Positions 14,191 through 21,437 of a DNA stretch of 45,636 bases are shown here, piece by piece; position 1 is the stretch's first letter, and every line of letters begins with the position of its first letter. The position numbers were made by a program, and so were the translations under genes. The notes beneath the pieces were generated by a model. It ran no database searches. It worked only from the letters and a program-made list of their open reading frames with translations, and was not told the DNA's origin. The stretch comes from an uncultured Bacteroides sp. (lineage in GTDB: Bacteria; Bacteroidota; Bacteroidia; Bacteroidales; Bacteroidaceae), in assembly GCA_947574505.1 (NCBI GenBank), contig CANPJW010000020.1, positions 1 through 45,636 of the forward strand, read 5' to 3'.

Positions 14191-16515
14191 TTAGTTAAAC
14201 AAATCGTCCAACCCTATCTCTTCTACTTCTCCATCCGGTGTTTCCGAACCGGCGCAAGGGTCAAATCCCTCAGGAAGTTTAAATTTTTCTTGTTGGTCGT
14301 ATCCCAAAGCCGGGTCATCATATACTTTCTTCATATAGATTGCCCAAATAGGCAATGCGGCAGCAGCTCCCTGACCATATGTCATCCTACCGAAGTGAAT
14401 GTCTCGTTCGTCACCTCCTACCCAACAACCGGATACCAACGAAGGCGTGAATCCCATAAACCAGGCATCGGAGTTGTCATTAGTCGTACCTGTCTTTCCA
14501 CCCATATCAGCAGTGATACCGTAACGGCGCACACGTCCACCCGTTCCTTCATTGATAACGGCACGAAGCATAACAAGCATTTTATATGTGCTCGCAACAC
14601 TGATTACCTCTTCCATCTGCGGTGCAAATGTAGAAATCACATTACCGTCACTGTCTTCGATACGAGTCACAAATAACGGAGCTACACGAATACCCTTATT
14701 AGCGAAAGCAGTATAAGCACTCACCATTTCGCCGACAGAGATTTCACAAGGTCCCAGACAAAGTGAAACAACCGGGTCGATAGCCTTATTGCGCACACCG
14801 AAACTATGAATCAATTTCACCAAATTATATGGATTCAGTTTGCCCATCAGATAAGCGGAAATCCAGTTGTCAGAGTTAGCCAACCCCCATTTCAAAGTTA
14901 CCATTTCTCCATAACGCTTGTTGCTTGCGTTACGTGGTGACCATGGTTCTCCCGTCTCTGTAATCAACGTCTGCTCAACGTGGCGTACTTGGTCGCAAGG
15001 AGAGAAATTATTTTCCATAGCCAGCGTGTACAAATACGGTTTGATAGTAGATCCCACCTGGCGGCGTCCTACCATAGCCATGTCATATTGGAAATGCACA
15101 TAATTCGGTCCACCCACATAAGCCTTCACATGTCCGTTCATCGGATCCATCGACATGAATCCGGTACGCAGGAAAGACTTGTAATACCGGATAGAATCCA
15201 TCGGACTCATAATCGTATCCTTATCCCCTTTCCATGAAAAGACAGTCATCTCTTCCGGTTTGTCAAATGCTTTCCGAATCTCTCGTTCCGAAGCTCCCGC
15301 TTCTTTCATCAAACGGTAACGTTCAGTCTGCTTCATTGCCTTAGTCAGCAACTCTTCCACCCGTTTCTCCGGCAATGACCTTGCATAAGGAGCATTCTTA
15401 CTTCCCTCTTTTTCCTTGAAGAATACCGGTTGCAGATAATCCCCCAAATGCTCTTTCACAGCATCCTCAGCATACTGCTGCATACGTGAGTTTATGGTAG
15501 TATAAATTTTCAGACCGTCAGTGTAGATATTATAATTCGTTCCGTCTTTCTTCTTGTTTTTCGCACACCAACCGTACAGCGGATTCGTTTCCCAAGAAAG
15601 AGAATCCTCGTAATATTTCTGCATTTGCCAACCGCGATAATCACTCTTCACCGGCTTTGGGGCAGTCATTACACCACGGAGATATTCGCGGAAGTAAGTA
15701 GCCAAACCCTCTTTATGGTCTACACGGTTATAAATCAACTTCAACGGAAGAGCCTGTAAGGAATCCCGTTCAGCTTCCGTGATATATCCAGCTTTGCGCA
15801 TCTGTTCGAGCACCACATTACGACGTCCGCGAGAACGTTCGTTGAAGCGCACCGGATTATATAGCGATGGATTTTTGCACATACCTACCAAAGTTGCCGC
15901 CTCTTCCAGTTTCAAATCCTTCGGTTCGCAACCAAAGTAAGTGTGTGCAGCCGTCTTGATACCGACAGCATTATTCAGGAAATCAAACTTATTGAGATAC
16001 ATACTCAGAATTTCTTCTTTAGTGTAGTAGCGTTCAAGCTTCACAGCAATCACCCATTCAATCGGTTTCTGGAAAAGACGCTGCAGAGTGTTTCTGGCAA
16101 CATTTTCCGTAAACAACTGCTTGGCAAGCTGTTGAGACAGCGTACTACCCCCACCCGCATTTTTCTGGAACATCAAACCACGTTTTACAAATGCACGGAA
16201 CAATGCTTTGGCATCAATGCCCGAATGTTCGACAAAACGAACATCTTCCGTAGCAATCAATGCATTAATTATATTGGGCGACAGTTCCTTATAAGCAGTA
16301 TATACGCGATTTTCCTTACTGTACGACCAAGTCCCCAGCACTTTGTCATCCTCAGAGAAAATCTCTGTCGCAAACTTATAACTCGGATTCTCCAACTCCT
16401 CAACAGGCGGCATATATCCTATCCAACCTTTCGAGATGGAAACAAATATAGTGACCACAGCCACTACTCCAATTGCCAATAAAATCCAAAGAGTTTTTAT
16501 TATTTTTCGAATCAT
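14191..16515 (-). CDS. Penicillin-binding protein 1A (class A PBP)
   Basis: Bifunctional peptidoglycan synthase of 774 residues anchored by one N-terminal helix (about 8-27) with the rest in the periplasm. The GT51 glycosyltransferase domain shows the catalytic ATEDVRF with Glu90 and GGGSTLSQQLAKQL (121-134). The transpeptidase domain shows the acylation motif S489-T-I-K492, SDN at 548-550 and KTGT at 674-677. All catalytic motifs are intact. It heads the operon with folK-like, kdsB and M16 genes and has a good promoter (TTG at 16582-16580, TACCTTTG at 16559-16552) 36 bases upstream. It marks the edge of the conserved backbone next to the capsule island. Confidence 0.95.
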   Translation of the reverse strand: MIRKIIKTLWILLAIGVVAVVTIFVSISKGWIGYMPPVEELENPSYKFATEIFSEDDKVLGTWSYSKENRVYTAYKELSPNIINALIATEDVRFVEHSGIDAKALFRAFVKRGLMFQKNAGGGSTLSQQLAKQLFTENVARNTLQRLFQKPIEWVIAVKLERYYTKEEILSMYLNKFDFLNNAVGIKTAAHTYFGCEPKDLKLEEAATLVGMCKNPSLYNPVRFNERSRGRRNVVLEQMRKAGYITEAERDSLQALPLKLIYNRVDHKEGLATYFREYLRGVMTAPKPVKSDYRGWQMQKYYEDSLSWETNPLYGWCAKNKKKDGTNYNIYTDGLKIYTTINSRMQQYAEDAVKEHLGDYLQPVFFKEKEGSKNAPYARSLPEKRVEELLTKAMKQTERYRLMKEAGASEREIRKAFDKPEEMTVFSWKGDKDTIMSPMDSIRYYKSFLRTGFMSMDPMNGHVKAYVGGPNYVHFQYDMAMVGRRQVGSTIKPYLYTLAMENNFSPCDQVRHVEQTLITETGEPWSPRNASNKRYGEMVTLKWGLANSDNWISAYLMGKLNPYNLVKLIHSFGVRNKAIDPVVSLCLGPCEISVGEMVSAYTAFANKGIRVAPLFVTRIEDSDGNVISTFAPQMEEVISVASTYKMLVMLRAVINEGTGGRVRRYGITADMGGKTGTTNDNSDAWFMGFTPSLVSGCWVGGDERDIHFGRMTYGQGAAAALPIWAIYMKKVYDDPALGYDQQEKFKLPEGFDPCAGSETPDGEVEEIGLDDLFN

Positions 16516-16551
16516 GTTTTTTCTAACTTAAAAACGCATTAAATTAAGACG

Positions 16552-16582
16552 CAAAGGTAGATAAAATCCAGTATTCAGCCAA
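16552..16582 (-). promoter_or_regulatory. Promoter of the PBP1A operon
   Basis: On the minus strand GTTG at the -33 position, 20 bases of spacer, then TACCTTTGC at the -7 position. This is the best two-part match to the Bacteroides sigma consensus in the window and lies directly upstream of the PBP1A start at 16515. Confidence 0.75.
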
Positions 16583-16637
16583 CGAGTTTGATTATTATTT
16601 CAGATTTGTTAAATACCACATCCCTCTAAAACGCAAA

Positions 16638-16662
16638 ACAGGCGGGATTTTTTCCCGCCTGT
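16638..16662 (-). terminator. Terminator after HU-smalltalk transcript
   Basis: ACAGGCGGGA paired with TCCCGCCTGT (10-bp stem, short A/T loop), followed on the minus strand by TTTTG. It lies about 40 bases beyond the smalltalk stop codon and separates this unit from the PBP1A promoter. Confidence 0.8.
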
Positions 16663-16702
16663 CCATTCATACCTAAATTATATCTTAATTACAAGATACC
16701 CA

Positions 16703-16795
16703 CTACATCGCTGCCGCCTGTACACCAATCACTCCGGCAATCGCACCGGCAACAGCAATAATCACTTTCAAAATCATACTCCAAGTTCTTTTCAT
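16703..16795 (-). CDS. Smalltalk-type small membrane protein (30 aa)
   Basis: A 30-residue ORF starting MKRTWSMILKVIIAVAGAIA, then GVIGVQAAAM. It has a short basic N-terminus followed by a single Ala/Val/Ile/Gly-rich hydrophobic helix. This matches the Bacteroidales 'smalltalk' peptides that occur just downstream of HU-like DNA-binding genes, and here it follows the HU-like gene by 68 bases on the same strand and precedes a terminator. The function is unknown. It is too short for normal gene callers; the conserved context makes it credible. Confidence 0.75.
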   Translation of the reverse strand: MKRTWSMILKVIIAVAGAIAGVIGVQAAAM

Positions 16796-16863
16796 AGACA
16801 TTCCACTTTTAAAATTAAACATTAAACAAACTACCAGACAGCCAATTCCGGGCTGTCAATTAA

Positions 16864-17385
16864 TCAAGCAGCCGGGTCAGGCGTCTCTCCGTCATCTCCC
16901 CCATTGTCACCGCCACCTTCATCACCACCGTCATCCGGATCTTCCGGCGCTACAGTAACACTGATCTTCTTCAGATATTCATCCAGACTGATCAGGTCCA
17001 GCTTCTCATCTGCCCGCGTTGCAGTCTTTGTGACACGCAGTTCCTTGTTCGCCTGAAAGAAGATACGAATACTCTCCACACTTTTGGCCGTGATATCCTT
17101 CGCTTGCTCTGCACCTTTCGAGCGGGCAGCCAACATAAACACTCCTAAGCCTTCGATATTCACCGATTTACCTTCCAGCAACTGCTCCTTCATCTTATCC
17201 ACGAAGTTCTGAATCACACTCTTGATATCACCGACAGAAAGAGAAGAACGATCCTTCATCTTCTCTGCAAGATATCTCAAATTGACAGACTGACCTAAAG
17301 TAATCAGATGCGGATAAAATCTCTTGGGAGAATTAGGGACACGCGGATCTGCCGGTCGCGTAATGACTTTGTAAATTACACTCAT
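16864..17385 (-). CDS. HU-like DNA-binding protein with acidic tail
   Basis: A 173-residue protein. Residues about 1-125 follow the Bacteroidales extended HU/IHF-like fold: SVIYKVITRPADP at the start, helices with LRYLAEKMKDRSSLSVGDIK and VIQNFVDKMKEQLLEGK, then SVNIEGLGVFMLAA and the flexible beta arm. The last 25 residues are a disordered Asp/Gly tail (PDDGGDEGGGDNGGDDGE). Such proteins are frequent beside smalltalk peptides and an amidase, near capsule loci or phage-like regions. Likely a nucleoid-type or structural DNA binder; no evidence for the exact role. It has its own promoter region with a palindrome upstream. Confidence 0.8.
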   Translation of the reverse strand: MSVIYKVITRPADPRVPNSPKRFYPHLITLGQSVNLRYLAEKMKDRSSLSVGDIKSVIQNFVDKMKEQLLEGKSVNIEGLGVFMLAARSKGAEQAKDITAKSVESIRIFFQANKELRVTKTATRADEKLDLISLDEYLKKISVTVAPEDPDDGGDEGGGDNGGDDGETPDPAA

Positions 17386-17432
17386 ACTACGTTTTTTTTA
17401 AAGATTCAAATTCAAGTTATTTATTCACGTTT

Positions 17433-17455
17433 CGTTGATCAACGATGCAAAGGTG
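17433..17455 (-). promoter_or_regulatory. HU-gene promoter (CACCTTTG) with adjacent palindrome
   Basis: On the minus strand CACCTTTGCA (a near-match to TAnnTTTG) at 17455-17448 is followed within a few bases by the perfect 12-bp palindrome CGTTGATCAACG (17433-17444), about 50-60 bases upstream of the HU-like start. The palindrome would sit at or near the transcription start, a suitable operator position. Confidence 0.5.
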
Positions 17456-17480
17456 CGGCTTTTATTTCGTATAGAAAAGG

Positions 17481-17506
17481 AAAAAGCCCCTTGCGGAGCT
17501 CTTTTT
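17481..17506. terminator. Bidirectional hairpin with GNRA loop
   Basis: On the minus strand AGCTCC - GCAA - GGGGCT followed by TTTTTCC, and on the plus strand the hairpin is followed by TTTTT. It separates the HepT/MntA region from the HU-like gene. The 17386-17694 gap thus holds a promoter, this terminator and an ATPase relic. Confidence 0.65.
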
Positions 17507-17535
17507 ATTCGATTAAGTACATAATAGACTATTAA

Positions 17536-17689
17536 TCAATAATATAATCGGACATCTCTGCCGACATCCAGTAGAGGAGCATCATATTCGTCAATAAATA
17601 CTATGCCAGCCCACGAAAGAGTTCCTTACGACCGGAAAAATAACAATGCAACGAGAAGTGAGCAATGACTTACCAAAACGTAAAAACTT
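17536..17689 (-). pseudogene. Relic of an AAA-ATPase-like (PF09820/DUF1703-type) gene
   Basis: No full ORF survives, but three adjoining minus-strand pieces in different frames spell a recognisable protein: KFLRFGKSLLTSRC, then YFSGRKELFRGLA ending in a stop, then VFIDEYDAPLLDV before another stop. In intact Bacteroides AAA-ATPase/PD-(D/E)XK proteins these blocks are the Walker A (RRFGKSLL), the YF.GRKELF.GL segment and the Walker B (IDEYDAPL), in this order but further apart. The relic is therefore frameshifted and internally deleted. Confidence 0.6.
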
Positions 17690-17694
17690 ACTTA

Positions 17695-18066
17695 CTATCG
17701 TAAATCGTTCATTATCCGCTTTATCATCTGATGCAAAGGTAAGATATCCTCCTTGCAAATACGATAGATCTCATCAGCATCTACGTCAAAATAATGATGA
17801 ACTATTATATCACGTATTCCCATTACATGTTTCCAAGGAATCTCCGGGTATTGTACCAATAATTCTTTATTTGTGATCTTATCCAGATTCTTTATACTTT
17901 CTCCTATTGCCGTCAATTTCATGCAAATACTATCCAATTTCATCATGCCACTCTCACTCAGCAAAAAATCATCAGGACAAGAAATATCAGAAAAACGAAG
18001 ATGTATCTTTTCTAAAGATTCCTGTACCAATTCCAGCGTATGGTATGCAATCAAAATGTCATACAT
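17695..18066 (-). CDS. hepT: HepT-type toxin (HEPN ribonuclease)
   Basis: A 123-residue all-helical HEPN protein. The signature RX4HXY is present as R85-DIIV-H90-H-Y92 followed by FDVD, the active site of HepT/DUF86 RNases. In known systems HepT cleaves RNA and is neutralised by the partner MntA, which AMPylates the conserved tyrosine. The partner gene lies directly upstream and overlaps by 8 bases (18059-18066), so the pair is co-translated. It sits between the amidase and the HU-like gene, a spot where those genes are often adjacent, so the pair looks inserted. Confidence 0.85.
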   Translation of the reverse strand: MYDILIAYHTLELVQESLEKIHLRFSDISCPDDFLLSESGMMKLDSICMKLTAIGESIKNLDKITNKELLVQYPEIPWKHVMGIRDIIVHHYFDVDADEIYRICKEDILPLHQMIKRIMNDLR

Positions 18067-18352
18067 AAATGCCCTCCTTCAGTATCTTCTCACGCAAGAA
18101 CGAATCCATCTTGTCACGCAATCGTACAATATCCACTTTGCAACCAAGCAAGTCCTCCAACTCCTGCTTAATACCAGCCAAAGCAAAAAAGCCATGGAGT
18201 TGCCCTTCTATATAAATATCGACATCGCTTGTAGCAGTATGTTCATTGCGAGCTACCGAACCAAATATTCCCATACGCAAAATTCCATACTTAGATGCAT
18301 TTTGTTGCATATAGTGGTGCAATAAACTGACATATTCTGATAGTGTTTTCAT
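18059..18352 (-). CDS. mntA: MntA-type antitoxin (minimal nucleotidyltransferase)
   Basis: A 97-residue minimal nucleotidyltransferase. The motif GSX10DXD is exact: G31-S32 and D43-V-D45, with a further Asp in CKVDIVRLRD. Family members AMPylate the HepT toxin. First gene of the bicistronic toxin-antitoxin unit; the ATG at 18352 is preceded by ATATAGGA as ribosome binding site and a TATATTTG element at 18411-18404, so the unit has its own promoter and is not dependent on the capsule transcript. Confidence 0.88.
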   Translation of the reverse strand: MKTLSEYVSLLHHYMQQNASKYGILRMGIFGSVARNEHTATSDVDIYIEGQLHGFFALAGIKQELEDLLGCKVDIVRLRDKMDSFLREKILKEGIYV

Positions 18353-18403
18353 TCCTATATCTTTTTAATGGCTTTGAGTTACTTATCTACGCTATTTATA
18401 CCA

Positions 18404-18411
18404 CAAATATA
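18404..18411 (-). promoter_or_regulatory. -7 element (TATATTTG) for mntA-hepT
   Basis: TATATTTG on the minus strand fits TAnnTTTG, 52 bases before mntA. No clear -33. The rest of 18353-18657 holds a 12-bp hairpin and a possible 26-codon ORF, listed separately. Confidence 0.45.
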
Positions 18412-18500
18412 ACAAGTAAATCCGAAAATAGATACTATTCCTTAATTATTTTCCCTTAAACCGATAGAAAAGGACGTTAATCAACATCCCCCCTAAAACA

Positions 18501-18536
18501 GATATATCAACTATCTTCACAGACAGTTGATATATC
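18501..18536. repeat. 12-bp perfect hairpin downstream of amidase
   Basis: GATATATCAACT - 12 bases - AGTTGATATATC is a perfect inverted repeat. It lies about 120 bases beyond the amidase stop with no T run on either side, so it is a transcript-end stabiliser, a factor site or a weak terminator. Confidence 0.5.
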
Positions 18537-18553
18537 ATACATACAAACACATA

Positions 18554-18634
18554 TCAGCTTTTACGCCAATATGAGGGATAAGTCAGGAATATACCGCTGT
18601 ATTCTTCCCAACCCGTATAATGCAGGGAATTCAT
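18554..18634 (-). CDS. Possible 26-residue ORF after the amidase
   Basis: ATG at 18634 to TGA at 18554 reads MNSLHYTGWEEYSGIFLTYP then SYWRKS. It is downstream of the amidase on the same strand and upstream of the 12-bp hairpin. Aromatic-rich composition is unusual for random AT-rich DNA, but there is no family match and no strong ribosome binding site. It may also be a gene fragment. Confidence 0.2.
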   Translation of the reverse strand: MNSLHYTGWEEYSGIFLTYPSYWRKS

Positions 18635-18657
18635 GAATATATCATGAGTTCAGGGAC

Positions 18658-19242
18658 CTACATATTTCTTTGATATTCCTTCAGATAGTTCGTAATACCT
18701 TCCAATAATATATTCGTAACGCACTGCTTCCCCTCTTCCGAGAGAAGGAACTCAACATCCTCCTTATTGTCCTGAAAGAAATTCTCGACCAGCACTGCCG
18801 GACAATTCGTTTTCTGACAGATATAAAAATTGGCAGTCCAATACAACTTTTGCGGAGACGGACGACGAACCTTCACCTTCCTGTTCAAGGCAACTTGTGC
18901 CAGTTGCCGGGCAAGCCGTTTGCTATTCATTGAAGCATTGACACCAACAAATACGCTCCATCCGCTTGCGGACATCCACTCAGCACCACTCCCCATCGCA
19001 TTACAGTGGATTGATACCAATGTAGCATCTTTGCCGAATGCATTGACACGCCTCACACGCTCAAATAACGCCACATCATTTTCTCCCGGCACAATACGCT
19101 GAGCATCAATGCCTTCATTTTGTAGTCCGGTTACCAATCGGTCTGCAATTTCACGAGTATATGCATACTCCTTCAAACGACCGTCAGGCGAACATTTGCC
19201 GGGAGTTTCCTTGCCATGTCCGTTATCTATTAATATTTTCAT
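18658..19242 (-). CDS. N-acetylmuramoyl-L-alanine amidase (Amidase_3)
   Basis: Zinc amidase that would cut the bond between muramic acid and the peptide stem. The start MKILIDNGHGKETPGKCSPD gives the first zinc histidine (DNGHG); then EYAYTREIAD with the zinc Glu region, SIHCNAMG with the second histidine, and VLVENFFQDN with the catalytic Glu. About 194 residues. An in-frame ATG at 19263 exists, but 19242 places the first strand at the normal position. There is no clear signal peptide, as in the phage-like amidases commonly encoded near HU-like and smalltalk genes. It closes the capsule locus after the WbuC relic. Confidence 0.85.
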   Translation of the reverse strand: MKILIDNGHGKETPGKCSPDGRLKEYAYTREIADRLVTGLQNEGIDAQRIVPGENDVALFERVRRVNAFGKDATLVSIHCNAMGSGAEWMSASGWSVFVGVNASMNSKRLARQLAQVALNRKVKVRRPSPQKLYWTANFYICQKTNCPAVLVENFFQDNKEDVEFLLSEEGKQCVTNILLEGITNYLKEYQRNM

Positions 19243-19268
19243 GTATAAAATGTATTCTAACAAGCTTA

Positions 19269-19683
19269 TTATTCATAACTCCAAACATCCTCGATTGTAA
19301 GTGGAATATAAGCCCCATCTTTAGCTTCAAAAATAACTGAAGGTTCAATCACTTCCACCGTATGCCAAGCCCCCATAGGGGACTTGACATACATACCTAG
19401 CTTCTATAGGACAAAGCCGAATACGTTGTACCTCACGGAGAGCTGGAATTTCTTTATCTGAATCAGATTCTTCATAAATTACCTCATCTATCTTTCCACA
19501 CAAACAACCGCCTCACTAGTATTTAGATGTCGGTGTGAAACCACTGTTCCAAGAAACAATGCATTAAGGATTCGCTGGCTAAAATCGGATGAAGATGTAC
19601 GCAGGTCAAAACTTTGACGAAGGCGTGGACTTTCAATAGCCTGTTCAAATAATCTTCCTAAAAAAGTCTTTGTCAAAATCCAT
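19269..19683 (-). pseudogene. WbuC-family cupin, frameshifted
   Basis: Minus-strand pieces in shifted frames rebuild one WbuC-type cupin of about 136 residues: MDFDKDFF (ATG at 19683), then LFEQAIESPRLRQSFD ... QRILNALFLGTVVSHRHLN, then GKIDEVIYEESDSDKEIPAL ... VQRIRLCPIEARY, then SPMGAWHTVEVIEPSVIFEA and KDGAYIPL, ending in TAA at 19269. WbuC proteins occur in O-antigen and capsule loci and are predicted metal-binding cupins; the histidines of HRH and WHT are still visible. The first shift is in a T6 run; two more follow, so decay is likelier than one sequencing error. Confidence 0.75.
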
Positions 19684-19685
19684 AA

Positions 19686-19781
19686 TCATTCATTATTGGA
19701 TAACCGTTTTACTTTTTGAGGCCAAAAAAGGAACTTACAAAAGCTCCATATCGATTTAAGAAAACTCTTTATCTTATTCAT
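19686..19781 (-). CDS. Possible 31-residue basic membrane peptide
   Basis: ATG at 19781 to TGA at 19686 encodes MNKIKSFLKSIWSFCKFLFW then PQKVKRLSNNE: a basic, aromatic single amphipathic or membrane segment. It ends 3 bases before the WbuC relic start and follows the aminotransferase gene on the same strand, in a position where cupin and sugar genes are coupled. No family recognised; may be spurious. Confidence 0.25.
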   Translation of the reverse strand: MNKIKSFLKSIWSFCKFLFWPQKVKRLSNNE

Positions 19782-19803
19782 AGTCTCAATGAGGACTCTA
19801 CCA

Positions 19804-19818
19804 ACAGATATCAGTCTA
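19804..19818. repeat. 15-bp direct repeat, copy 1
   Basis: ACAGATATCAGTCTA, identical and in the same orientation as 25350-25364. It lies between the aminotransferase stop and the small basic ORF at 19781. Confidence 0.5.
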
Positions 19819-19855
19819 TTTCTGTTTTATAGTTATGAGTAGGGTATGCTACGTG

Positions 19856-21133
19856 TTATTTTACAATAGCTTCTTTAATACAGTCTACAATATATCGAAC
19901 ATCCTCGTCCGTCACATACGGACCGGCAGGCAAACATATGCCCACTTTGAACAATGCTTCTGAAACACCATTCACATAAGCAGGAGCATTCTTGTACACA
20001 GGTTGCTTGTGCATCGGTTTCCAAACCGGACGCGCCTCTATTTTCTTTGAAAACATAAATACACGCAGAGCCTCCACATTCTCGTTAGGCTGACAATCGG
20101 TTGTTGGATTGTCCACCATATGAATCACACCTGCGGCACCACCTACAGCAGTCCTGATAACTTCCTTGTAAGCGTTTTCCTGTCCTCGAATCTTCAAACT
20201 CTCATCCAGTGTAATAGTGCAAAGCCAATAGTTGGAGTCATAATCTGCACTAGGTGCCTCGTGAAGCACTATCCCCTCCACATCTTTTAAAAGTGCCTTG
20301 TAAAGTGTTTGTACGTGCTTGTGATGTTCGATATGATCGTTCAAAATAGTCATCTGACCACGCCCAATACCGGCACAGATATTAGACATACGATAGTTAT
20401 AACCGATTGCTGTATGCTGATAATAAGGATAAGCGTCGCGAGCCTGTGTTGCATACCACATAATGTTATTCTTACTTTCGGCATCACGACAGATAAGAGC
20501 GCCACCACCCGAAGTGGTTATCATCTTGTTGCCGTTGAATGACAACACACCAAACTTGCCAAATGTTCCAAGCACCTGCCCCTTCCAGCGAGAACCGCAC
20601 CCCTCTGCCGCATCCTCAATAACAGGAATACCATATTTATCGGAAATCGCCATAATTTTGTCGCAATCGTATGGCATACCATACAGTGCCACGGGCACGA
20701 TTGCCTTTGGATATTTACCGGTCTTCGATTTACGGTCGAGAATAGCTTTCTCCAGTAATTCCGGATCCATGTTCCAAGAATTCGGTTCAGAATCAATGAA
20801 TATAGGAGTTGCGCCAAGATAGGTTATCGGATGGGAAGAAGCACAAAACGTAAAACTCTGCACACATACCTCATCACCTTTACCTACACCGCATGCCAAT
20901 AGCGCCAAGTGTACGGCAGCCGTACCAGCAGACAACGCAACTACTTCACACGGAGTTTCCGAACCGTCTTCATTTTTCGACACAAACGCTTTCAAGTCAT
21001 CTTCAAAGCTATTCACATTCGGACCAAGCGGAACTACCCAATTGGTGTCAAATGCTTCCTTTACATATTTCTGTTCCAAACCTGTCTCACTCATGTGGGC
21101 AAGACAGAGATAAATTGTTTTTCTTTCTTCCAT
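19856..21133 (-). CDS. DegT/DnrJ-type sugar aminotransferase (PglE-like)
   Basis: PLP-dependent aminotransferase of 425 residues that would add an amino group to C4 of a UDP-4-keto-6-deoxy-HexNAc. Fold-type I features: SAGTAAVHLALLACGVGKGD (68-87), the cofactor motif EDAAEG (173-178), and Lys203 in SFNGNKMITTSGGG for the Schiff base. Within this locus the CapD/PglF-like dehydratase at 43.0-45.0 kb would supply the keto sugar and the PglD-like gene would acetylate the new amine, giving a bacillosamine-type sugar. A WcfR-like route to 2-acetamido-4-amino-trideoxygalactose, as in B. fragilis polysaccharide A, is the main alternative; the stereochemistry cannot be read from sequence. Confidence 0.88.
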   Translation of the reverse strand: MEERKTIYLCLAHMSETGLEQKYVKEAFDTNWVVPLGPNVNSFEDDLKAFVSKNEDGSETPCEVVALSAGTAAVHLALLACGVGKGDEVCVQSFTFCASSHPITYLGATPIFIDSEPNSWNMDPELLEKAILDRKSKTGKYPKAIVPVALYGMPYDCDKIMAISDKYGIPVIEDAAEGCGSRWKGQVLGTFGKFGVLSFNGNKMITTSGGGALICRDAESKNNIMWYATQARDAYPYYQHTAIGYNYRMSNICAGIGRGQMTILNDHIEHHKHVQTLYKALLKDVEGIVLHEAPSADYDSNYWLCTITLDESLKIRGQENAYKEVIRTAVGGAAGVIHMVDNPTTDCQPNENVEALRVFMFSKKIEARPVWKPMHKQPVYKNAPAYVNGVSEALFKVGICLPAGPYVTDEDVRYIVDCIKEAIVK

Positions 21134-21437
21134 TGTGCATATTGTTAAAAAGTCATTGCTTCATTTCTTTTACATTGGCAAGTATTTTATTTTTCATTAT
21201 CTATTGTTTTATGATTATAAACATTTAAGATTCTATTAATCAAACAAATAGCATCTGTTTCTTTGGGAATATTAAATCTTCAAATATTACATAAGAATTG
21301 GCAATAAATGATTCAACAAGAACTTGTTTATAATAGAAAAACCTAACATCCTTCTTTTAAGGATAATTCCAACATTTTCTTTACAACTGAAAAATATTAA
21401 ACACATTACTAGCTTAATAATAAATCCTTTACATCAT
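21134..21437. other. AT-rich gap, no gene seen
   Basis: About 300 bases of AT-rich DNA between the aminotransferase and the HEPN-like pseudogene. I find no hairpin terminator, no promoter consensus of quality, and only a 13-codon ORF (MKNKILANVKEMKQ) close to the aminotransferase start. It may be intergenic leader sequence. Confidence 0.5.
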
